The translations under genes were made by a program, and so were the position numbers. From the NCBI GenBank assembly GCA_045605145.1, contig JAZUPH010000035.1, positions 1 to 19,532 of the forward strand: a DNA stretch of 19,532 nt, given 5' to 3'. Positions within the stretch are counted from its first letter, which is position 1, and each line of letters starts with the position of its first letter. The stretch is from CAMNAO01 sp045605145 (GTDB lineage: Bacteria; Bacillota; Clostridia; Oscillospirales; Oscillospiraceae). Below the pieces are notes generated by a model. That model searched no databases, was not told where the DNA came from, and saw only the letters and a list, made by a program, of their open reading frames with translations. Positions 14,315-19,532 of the stretch are shown one piece after another.

Positions 14315-14493
14315 TTTTTAAGCACATTCTCCATGACCTGGGTGACATCGGCGCCGTCCTCAAAGTTGACGATCATTTTCAGCGCCATGAAATTGACGGT
14401 GGCATCGGCAACGCCGGGCGTTTTCTTGGCGGCCTGCTCCATTTTGTTGGCGCAGTTGGCGCAGTCTACCTCGATCTTGTAGGTCTTCTTCAT
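14275..14493 (-). CDS. Free-standing heavy-metal-associated (HMA) domain protein
   Basis: This is a 72-residue metallochaperone-like protein consisting of one HMA (ferredoxin-like beta-alpha-beta) domain. The metal-binding motif DCANCANKME has Cys11 and Cys14. The Asp before the first Cys is typical of Zn/Cd-type HMA domains, whereas Cu types usually have GMxCxxC. A further Cys is in the C-terminal DCEIYL. It most likely delivers or senses metal for the ATPase encoded next in the operon, which lacks this domain. The start has GGGG about 9 nt upstream. It is first in the operon, directly behind the promoter/operator. The last 12 codons are duplicated 270 bp downstream. Confidence 0.9.
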   Translation of the reverse strand: MKKTYKIEVDCANCANKMEQAAKKTPGVADATVNFMALKMIVNFEDGADVTQVMENVLKNCKKVESDCEIYL

Positions 14494-14521
14494 AATATGT
14501 ATCCCCTTATCAATAATCTTT

Positions 14522-14543
14522 CATATGAACAATCGTTCATATG
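14522..14543 (-). promoter_or_regulatory. ArsR/SmtB-type operator of the metal-efflux operon
   Basis: A perfect inverted repeat, CATATGAAC-AATC-GTTCATATG, fits the known ATATGAACA..TGTTCATAT-type sites of CadC/SmtB/CzrA regulators. It covers the expected transcription start just downstream of the -10 box, so bound repressor would block RNA polymerase. Confidence 0.85.
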
Positions 14544-14546
14544 TTC

Positions 14547-14575
14547 AGTATAGCACTGCCGCTCTCTGTTTGCAA
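14547..14575 (-). promoter_or_regulatory. Sigma-A promoter of the metal-efflux operon
   Basis: On the minus strand: -35 TTGCAA (14570-14575), 17-bp spacer, -10 TATACT (14547-14552). The operator follows directly. A small palindrome ATTTTGT-g-ACAAAAT (14588-14602) lies just upstream of the -35. Confidence 0.8.
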
Positions 14576-14659
14576 CAGGCCGAGGCGATTTTGTGACAAA
14601 ATATTTTCCGGGACGCTGCGATGTGAGGGTCTCTTATCTTCACGCCGATATAACGCGGC

Positions 14660-14690
14660 AAAAAAGGACGCACCGAAAGGGTGCGCCCTT
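14660..14690 (-). terminator. Rho-independent terminator of the hydrogenase operon
   Basis: On the minus strand GGGCGCACC pairs with GGTGCGTCC around a CTTTC loop and runs into TTTTTT. It starts 33 bp beyond the hydA stop. Confidence 0.9.
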
Positions 14691-14723
14691 AAATATTTGT
14701 TTACGCCCTACGAAGCGATCGGC

Positions 14724-16499
14724 TTAGTCCTTGTAAACCTCGCGCTTGGTGTAATGGGTGTGCAGCAGCTCATGAGCCTTGTGGCTGTTGGGCTCACCAA
14801 GATACTCGGCATAGAGGGCTTTGATCTCGGGGTTCTCATGGCTCTTGCGCAGGGTCATGCCGGCATCCAGATTGTACAGAGCCTTTGCGCGGTCAGCACG
14901 CAGGTTGGTGTAGTTGTGGATGTAGCCGGGCTGATGGGGCTGGCCGCCGCCGTTTACGCAGCCGCCGGGGCAGCACATGACCTCGATAAAGGTGTAGTCC
15001 TTCTCACCGCTCTTGACCATGTCAAGCAGCTTGGCTGCGTTGGTCAGGCCGGAGGTAACAGCGACCTTGACGGTAGTGCCGTTGAGATCATACTCGGCTT
15101 CCTTGATGTCCTCGGTGCCGCGGACTGCGGTGAATGCCAGAGGCTCCCACTCGTTGCCGGTGACGACTTCGTACACGGTACGCAGAGCAGCTTCCATAAC
15201 GCCGCCGGTTGCGCCGAAGATGTGGCCGGCGCCGGAGGCCATGCCCAGGAAGGGATCACAGGTCTCGTCGGGCAGGTTGGTGAACATGATGCCGGCGCGC
15301 TTGATCATGTCGGCCAGCTCACGGGTAGTGATGGAAACGTCAACATCCTGGTAGCCGTCGCGGCCCATCTCGGGACGGGCGACCTCAAACTTCTTGGCGG
15401 TGCAGGGCATTACGCTGACCACGAAGATGTCTTTGGGATCGATGCCGACCTTCTCAGCATAGTAGGTCTTGCACATGGCGCCGAACATCTGCTGAGGGCT
15501 CTTGCAGGTGGACAGGTTGTCGATGAACTCGGGATAGTAGGTCTCGCAGAACTTGACCCAGCCGGGGCTGCAGGAGGTGATCATGGGCAGCTTGCCGCCG
15601 TTCTTCAGACGGCCGAGCAGCTCAGTGCCCTCTTCCATGATGGTCAGGTCAGCGGCGTTGTCAACGTCAAAGACCTTGTCAACACCCAGACGGCGCATAG
15701 CGGCGATCATCTTGCCCTCAACATTGGTGCCGATGGGCATTCCGAAGCACTCGCCCAGCTGAGCGCGGACGGAGGGGGCGGGAGCCATGATAACATGCTT
15801 GCTGGGATCGGCGATGGCGGCCCAGACCTTGCTGGTGTCGTCCTTCTCGGTCAGAGCGCCGGTGGGGCAGACAGCGATACACTGGCCGCAGTTGATGCAG
15901 GCGGTGGAGGCCAGAGGTACATCATAAGCGGAGCCGATGTGGGTGTCATAGCCGCGGTCGATGGCGCCGATGACGCCGACATACTGGTTCTTGGAGCAAA
16001 CGGCCACGCAGCGGCGGCACAGGATGCACTTGGAGTTGTCGCGGACCAGATGGATGGCGGAATCGTCGATCTGAGGCTCGATATTGTTGTTGCCGTACTT
16101 GTACATGTCAACGCCGTACTCTTTGCACAGGGTCTGCAGCTCGCAGTTGGTGCTGCGGGAGCAGCTCAGGCAGTCCATACGGTGGTTGGAGAGGATCAGC
16201 TCCAGCACCTCTTTGCGTGCCTCACGCAGGGCGGGGGTGTTGGTCTTGATCTGCATGGGGATCTCCTCGCCGGTGGCGGGATCGATGCGGGGGGGATTGA
16301 CAGGGGTAACGCAGGCGGGGACCCAGCTGCGTCCACCGGTGTCAACAAGGCACATACGGCAGGCGCCGATGGCGTTGATGTCCTTAAGATAGCACAGGGT
16401 GGGGATGTTAACGCCGGCCTTCATGGCGGCATCCAGCACGGTGGCATCTGCCGGAACGTTTACAATAATTCCGTTGACGGATACGTTAAAGGTTTTCAT
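14724..16499 (-). CDS. hydA: [FeFe]-hydrogenase catalytic subunit (HydA / HndD-like)
   Basis: This subunit reduces protons to H2 or oxidises H2 at the H-cluster. The 591 residues hold, in order, a [2Fe-2S] domain (Cys36, 47, 50, 63), a His-ligated [4Fe-4S] (His106, Cys110, 113, 119), two [4Fe-4S] clusters (Cys158/161/164/168 and 201/204/207/211), and the H-cluster domain. The H-cluster motifs are L1 TSCSPGW (308-314), L2 MPCTAKKFE (365-372 region) and L3 EVMCCPGGC (506-514). L1 has Ser where many hydrogenases have a second Cys. The length is CpI-like, without the extra C-terminal ferredoxin domain of some bifurcating HydA proteins. It is last in the hydCBA operon, 17 bp after hydB, with AAAGGAG 9 nt upstream. 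Maturases HydEFG are not in the window. Confidence 0.95.
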   Translation of the reverse strand: MKTFNVSVNGIIVNVPADATVLDAAMKAGVNIPTLCYLKDINAIGACRMCLVDTGGRSWVPACVTPVNPPRIDPATGEEIPMQIKTNTPALREARKEVLELILSNHRMDCLSCSRSTNCELQTLCKEYGVDMYKYGNNNIEPQIDDSAIHLVRDNSKCILCRRCVAVCSKNQYVGVIGAIDRGYDTHIGSAYDVPLASTACINCGQCIAVCPTGALTEKDDTSKVWAAIADPSKHVIMAPAPSVRAQLGECFGMPIGTNVEGKMIAAMRRLGVDKVFDVDNAADLTIMEEGTELLGRLKNGGKLPMITSCSPGWVKFCETYYPEFIDNLSTCKSPQQMFGAMCKTYYAEKVGIDPKDIFVVSVMPCTAKKFEVARPEMGRDGYQDVDVSITTRELADMIKRAGIMFTNLPDETCDPFLGMASGAGHIFGATGGVMEAALRTVYEVVTGNEWEPLAFTAVRGTEDIKEAEYDLNGTTVKVAVTSGLTNAAKLLDMVKSGEKDYTFIEVMCCPGGCVNGGGQPHQPGYIHNYTNLRADRAKALYNLDAGMTLRKSHENPEIKALYAEYLGEPNSHKAHELLHTHYTKREVYKD

Positions 16500-16516
16500 A
16501 TTCCCGCACTCCTTTC

Positions 16517-18415
16517 TTACTTTTTAGCAATGGCCTTGAAGCGGCAGTTGCTCAGGCAGACGCCGCACTTGAGACACTTGTCGGTATCGATGGCGAAGGA
16601 AGCCAGCTTGTGGCCGGGAGCCACATAATCGGTCCTTACGATAGCGTCGGCCGGGCAGTTCTTGGCGCACAGGCCGCAGCCGATGCACTTGTCCTGGTCG
16701 ATAACGAAGGTAAGCAGATCCTTACATACGCCGGCGGGGCAGCGCTTATCGACGATGTGAGCGATGTACTCTTCGCGGAAGTACTTGAGGGTGGACAGAA
16801 CCGGGTTGGGAGCGGTCTGGCCCAGAGCGCACAGGGAGTTCTTGCTGATGACGTTGCACAGCTTCTCCATCTCGTCGAGCATCTCCATAGTGCCCTTGCC
16901 CTTGGTGATCAGGTCAAGGATCTCAAGCAGACGGGTGGTGCCGATACGGCAGGGGGTGCACTTGCCGCAGCTCTCATCACAGGTGAAGGTGAGGAAGAAC
17001 TTGGCGATGTCGACCATACAGGTGTCTTCGTCCATGACGATCAGACCGCCGGAGCCCATCATGGCGCCGATACGGCTCAGGTTGTCAAAGTCGATGGGGG
17101 TGTCGATCAGGTCAGCGGGGATGCAGCCGCCGGAAGGACCGCCGGTCTGGGCAGCCTTGAACTTCTTGCCGTTGGGGATGCCGCCGCCGATGTCCTCGAT
17201 GATCTCGCGCAGGGTGGTGCCCATGGGAACCTCGACCAGACCGGTGTTGTTGATGTTGCCGACCAGGCAGAAAACCTTGGTGCCGGTGGAGCCTGCGGTG
17301 CCGCGGTTCTTAAACCACTCAGCACCCTTGAGGATGATCTGGGGGATGTTGGCGTAGGTCTCAACGTTGTTGAGGATGGAGGGCTTGTCAAACAGACCCT
17401 TAACAGCGGGGAAGGGAGGACGGGGACGCGGCTCACCGCGCTGGCCCTCGATGGAGCGCATGAGAGCGGTCTCCTCGCCGCAGACGAATGCGCCGGAGCC
17501 GAGACGGATCTCAAGGTCAAAGTCGAAGCCGCTGCCGAAGATGTCCTTGCCCAGAAGGCCGTTCTCGCGGGCCTGGGCAATGGCGATTGCCAGACGCTGA
17601 ACAGCGATGGGGTACTCAGCACGGACATAGACATAGCCCTGGTTTGCGCCGATGGCATAACCTGCGATGGCCATTGCCTCGATGACGACATGGGGGTCTC
17701 CCTCAAGAACGGATCTGTCCATGAAAGCGCCGGGGTCGCCCTCGTCGGCGTTGCAGAGGATGTACTTCACCTCGCCGGGAGCGATCAGGCTCCACTTACG
17801 GCCGGTGGGGAAGCCTGCGCCGCCGCGGCCGCGCAGACCGGAGTCGAGAACTTCCTGAGTGACCTCTTTGGGGGTCATGGTGGTCAGGGCCTTTGCCAGG
17901 GCCTGATAGCCGTCGGCGGCTATGTACTCACGGATGTCCTCAGCGGCGATGTTGCCGCAGTCCTTAAGAGCGATACGCTCCTGCTTGCTGTAGAACTGGG
18001 TGTGGTTCAGGTCGATGATGGAACCGTCCTCATGGACAGTTTCGGGATACAGCAGATCCTTAACCACGTTGCCGCCCACGATGTGCTCATCAATGATGCG
18101 CTCAACATCTTCGGGCTTGATGCGGGAGTAGAAAGCACCTTCGGGATAGGTGATCATGATCGGGCCGAGAGCGCACAGACCGAAGCAGCCGGTCTTGACG
18201 ATGCGGATCTCGTCCTCAATGCCGCGGGCCTTCAGGCCATTTTCCAGGGCATCGATGATCTCGAGAGAACGGGAAGAAGTACAGCCGGTACCGCCGCAGA
18301 CCAGGATGTCCATTCTGGTCTTGCCGTCACCCTCGGCGCCGCCGCCGATGGGGCGCAGAGAAAGCAGAGGCTTGTATTCATCCCTGAGCGCTATAAGCTC
18401 AGCAACAGTTTTCAT
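16517..18415 (-). CDS. hydB: Hydrogenase NuoF-like flavoprotein subunit (HydB / HndC-like)
   Basis: This FMN- and NAD(P)H-binding subunit connects pyridine nucleotide to the hydrogenase and, in bifurcating complexes, is the likely branching site with ferredoxin. Its 632 residues show an N-terminal thioredoxin-like [2Fe-2S] domain (Cys40, 45, 77, 81). The NuoF core follows, with GRGGAGFPTGRKW (196-208, FMN/NADH glycine loop) and ADEGDPGAF (223-231), then an SLBB region. The NuoF [4Fe-4S] is at Cys483/486/489/529, and a C-terminal 2x[4Fe-4S] domain is at Cys577/580/583/587 and 614/617/620/624. NADH versus NADPH cannot be settled by eye. It lies between hydC (29-bp gap) and hydA in one operon. 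Strong codon bias suggests high expression. Confidence 0.95.
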   Translation of the reverse strand: MKTVAELIALRDEYKPLLSLRPIGGGAEGDGKTRMDILVCGGTGCTSSRSLEIIDALENGLKARGIEDEIRIVKTGCFGLCALGPIMITYPEGAFYSRIKPEDVERIIDEHIVGGNVVKDLLYPETVHEDGSIIDLNHTQFYSKQERIALKDCGNIAAEDIREYIAADGYQALAKALTTMTPKEVTQEVLDSGLRGRGGAGFPTGRKWSLIAPGEVKYILCNADEGDPGAFMDRSVLEGDPHVVIEAMAIAGYAIGANQGYVYVRAEYPIAVQRLAIAIAQARENGLLGKDIFGSGFDFDLEIRLGSGAFVCGEETALMRSIEGQRGEPRPRPPFPAVKGLFDKPSILNNVETYANIPQIILKGAEWFKNRGTAGSTGTKVFCLVGNINNTGLVEVPMGTTLREIIEDIGGGIPNGKKFKAAQTGGPSGGCIPADLIDTPIDFDNLSRIGAMMGSGGLIVMDEDTCMVDIAKFFLTFTCDESCGKCTPCRIGTTRLLEILDLITKGKGTMEMLDEMEKLCNVISKNSLCALGQTAPNPVLSTLKYFREEYIAHIVDKRCPAGVCKDLLTFVIDQDKCIGCGLCAKNCPADAIVRTDYVAPGHKLASFAIDTDKCLKCGVCLSNCRFKAIAKK

Positions 18416-18444
18416 TAGAAAATACCTCCATCAAAAATTCCGTC

Positions 18445-18939
18445 TCAGTTGTACTTGGCCAGAACGCCAGGTACCATGTCGGGGGTCAGGTTGCCGTATA
18501 CGTCGCCGTTGATGACGATAACGGGAGCCAGACCGCAGGCGCCGAGGCAGCGGGTAGCCTCAAGAGAGAAGCGGCCGTCGGGGGTGGTGCCGCCGTCCTT
18601 GATGCCCAGCTCATGCTCAAGACGCTCCAGAACGGTACCGGAACCTTTGACGTAGCAGGCGGTGCCCAGACACACGCTGATAGCATACTGTCCTTTGGGG
18701 TTGAGGGTGAACTGTGCATAGAAAGTGACGATGCCGTAAACCTCAGCCAGGGGTACACCAAGGCCCTCAGCGATCATCTGCTGAACCTCCATAGGCAGAT
18801 AGCCGTAAATGTCCTGTGCCTGCTGGAGAACCGGCATCAAAGCGCCGGGAACTTCTTTGTAGGAGTTGATGAGCTCTTTAAGCTGCTTCTCCTGCTCTGC
18901 CGTTCCTTTGAAGGGCACGGCAGTCTTCCTTTTTGTCAC
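18445..18939 (-). CDS. hydC: Hydrogenase NuoE-like [2Fe-2S] subunit (HydC / HndA-like)
   Basis: This thioredoxin-fold electron-transfer subunit of the trimeric hydrogenase has 164 residues, with the NuoE helical N-terminus (LMPVLQQAQDIYGYLP, VYGIVTFYAQF). The [2Fe-2S] ligands are Cys90 and Cys95 (CLGTAC) and Cys131 and Cys135 (CLGAC). The start is a GTG at 18939. AAGGAGG lies 8 nt upstream, and the frame extending further upstream runs into repeat DNA with no family similarity. It is the first gene of hydCBA. An extended -10 promoter about 100 bp upstream and a structured leader precede it. Confidence 0.94.
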   Translation of the reverse strand: MTKRKTAVPFKGTAEQEKQLKELINSYKEVPGALMPVLQQAQDIYGYLPMEVQQMIAEGLGVPLAEVYGIVTFYAQFTLNPKGQYAISVCLGTACYVKGSGTVLERLEHELGIKDGGTTPDGRFSLEATRCLGACGLAPVIVINGDVYGNLTPDMVPGVLAKYN

Positions 18940-18947
18940 GGGCAAAA

Positions 18948-18954
18948 CCTCCTT
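18948..18954 (-). promoter_or_regulatory. Ribosome-binding site fixing a GTG start for hydC
   Basis: AAGGAGG on the minus strand lies 8 nt before GTG at 18939; the longer upstream frame is not coding. Confidence 0.8.
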
Positions 18955-18980
18955 AACTGTTGTGTGACCGATGGATTTGG

Positions 18981-19019
18981 GCGGCGTACCACGCTGATGT
19001 GAGCCACAGCGAATGCCGC
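18981..19019 (-). other. Hairpin in the hydCBA leader
   Basis: GCGGC (18981-18985) pairs with GCCGC (19015-19019), and CGCTG (18992-18996) with CAGCG (19007-19011). This forms an interrupted two-level stem in the untranslated leader. No known riboswitch was recognised. Confidence 0.4.
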
Positions 19020-19035
19020 AATCCACCAGTAAAGA

Positions 19036-19044
19036 ATTATAACA
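19036..19044 (-). promoter_or_regulatory. Extended -10 promoter of hydCBA
   Basis: TGTTATAAT on the minus strand; the -35 region (about 19059-19064) is poor (TTCTCT). The -35 falls in the left arm of an inverted repeat, TGAAAGAGA (19055-19063) with TCTCTTTCA (19092-19100), a possible regulator site. Confidence 0.65.
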
Positions 19045-19181
19045 TAGATTCATGTGAAAGAGAATACCCAAAAACCGATTTTTTCGTAAAATCTCTTTCA
19101 ATTCGAACCTGTGCCCCTGAGCGAAATGCCGAATGGCGTCGTCGCGCACTGCGTATCGTTCGGATTGCCGCCAGCGGCAAT

Positions 19182-19378
19182 GCTCATTCACTCCGTCGCT
19201 CCTCCTCTCCCCATGCGACACGCTCCGCTGGGCTCGCACAGGGCCCCAATTGTCGCGGACTTCGTATCGTTCGCGGCTATGCCGCTCATTCACTCCATCG
19301 CTCCTCCTCTCCCCATGCGACCCGCTCCGCTGGGCTCGCACAGGGCCCCAATTGTCACGGACTTCGTATCGTTCGCGG
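19182..19378. repeat. 102-bp tandem direct repeat, about two copies
   Basis: The unit beginning GCTCATTCACTCC starts at 19182 and again at 19284, with few substitutions. The second copy is nearly complete, ending about 19378. A degenerate partial unit (CGTATCGTTCG) precedes the array at 19152. Both strands are open across it, giving repetitive, low-credibility peptides. Confidence 0.8.
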
Positions 19379-19419
19379 CAAGGCCGATGCCGCTTTTTGG
19401 GAAACCAGATGAGAATAAG

Positions 19420-19449
19420 AACACAGCCGCCCGGTTGGGCGGCTGTGTT
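19420..19449. terminator. Terminator-like hairpin of undecided direction
   Basis: A perfect 13-bp stem, AACACAGCCGCCC (19420-19432) with its complement (19437-19449), has loop GGTT. T-rich tails follow both ways (TGTGTTTTG on plus, TTCTTATTCTC on minus). It most likely ends a minus-strand gene lying beyond the right edge. Confidence 0.65.
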
Positions 19450-19485
19450 TGTGTTTTGTTGGGGGATAGGCACGGTGTCGTTTTC

Positions 19486-19532
19486 CCCCTTCCACCACGC
19501 TTCGCGTGGTCCTCCTCCCCCATTGGGGGAGG
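19486..19532 (-). repeat. Two-hairpin intergenic repeat, copy d (inverted, at window edge)
   Basis: Read on the minus strand: CCTCCCCC-aat-GGGGGAGG, AGG, ACCACGC-gaa-GCGTGGT, GGAAGGGG. This is the design of copy c (7471-7530), with one base pair of the second stem changed on both sides. It may continue past the window. Confidence 0.6.

Larger units (their letters stand above)
19045..19532. other. Gene-free repeat region upstream of hydCBA
   Basis: About 490 bp hold no credible gene. The content is an inverted repeat around the hyd -35 region, a 102-bp tandem repeat (19182-19378), a terminator-like hairpin (19420-19449) and two-hairpin repeat copy d at the window edge. Open frames here only read through the repeats. 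Confidence 0.6.

Noticed and set aside
13970..14482. Small open frames on both strands across the duplicated region
   Set aside because: They arise from the hairpin-rich insert and duplicated HMA end, have no ribosome-binding sites, and one merely re-reads the HMA C-terminus. An expressed 81-residue peptide ending like HMA cannot be excluded but is unsupported.
14541..16628. 695-codon open frame on the plus strand opposite hydA
   Set aside because: It is antisense to a clear hydrogenase. It stays open because the sense gene avoids TTA, CTA and TCA codons, a sign of strong codon bias. The protein is a meaningless Gly/Ala/Asp/Val-rich string with no domain.
16610..18418. 602-codon open frame on the plus strand opposite hydB
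   Set aside because: Same cause as the frame opposite hydA: antisense openness from codon bias, low-complexity product, no ribosome-binding site.
19182..19378. Possible CRISPR array
   Set aside because: The repeat is a contiguous 102-bp tandem unit without short repeats alternating with unique spacers, and no cas genes are present.
18940..19473. N-terminal extension of HydC by about 178 residues
   Set aside because: The extension reads through the leader, promoter and the 102-bp tandem repeat; the GTG at 18939 with AAGGAGG and the NuoE-family N-terminus mark the real start.

Overview
The window looks like chromosomal DNA of an anaerobic gut-type Clostridia (Oscillospiraceae-like Firmicute). 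The basis is moderately high GC, strong GGAGG ribosome-binding sites, sigma-A promoters with 17-bp spacers, a trimeric [FeFe]-hydrogenase, an ECF S component next to a type III pantothenate kinase, an LRR_5 (BspA-like) lipoprotein, a DUF6809-like tail and hairpin-type intergenic repeats. The genus assignment is inference. No rRNA, tRNA, CRISPR array, integrase or transposase was seen.

Layout from left to right. At 1-161 there is the 3' end of a small DUF6809-like gene. At 319-1687 (minus) an ECF S component is translationally coupled to coaX, suggesting uptake plus phosphorylation of pantothenate. At 1871-2801 (minus) a DUF1858 CxxC protein is followed by a TrmK-type tRNA methyltransferase, separated by a strong hairpin. 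At 2901-4496 (minus) lies an LRR_5 lipoprotein. Its promoter stands back to back with the plus-strand promoter of asnA (UUG start) and a DUF4364 gene (4660-6213). At 6601-7356 (plus) is a ZIP-family metal transporter between repeat-rich intergenic stretches. At 7662-11441 (minus) one promoter serves two tandem paralogous type B carboxylesterases and a SnoaL-like protein. At 11567-14493 (minus) is a Zn/Cd/Pb-type efflux operon: a free-standing HMA protein, a P1B-ATPase without its own metal-binding domain, and an ArsR/SmtB sensor whose likely operator overlaps the operon promoter. At 14724-18939 (minus) is the hydC-hydB-hydA operon for an NAD(P)H-linked, probably electron-bifurcating [FeFe]-hydrogenase.

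Most of the gene content is ordinary. The structures most worth a second look lie outside the genes. An 81-bp duplication of the HMA gene's 3' end flanks a hairpin-rich 189-bp insert inside the metal operon. Two-hairpin intergenic repeats occur in four copies, and one pair shows a compensatory base-pair change. A 102-bp tandem repeat lies upstream of the hydrogenase operon. In the proteins, the noteworthy points are the esterase-esterase-SnoaL cassette, whose second esterase is shortened and has an altered oxyanion-hole motif, and the Ser variant of the hydrogenase L1 motif. I saw no convincing new defence or mobile system.
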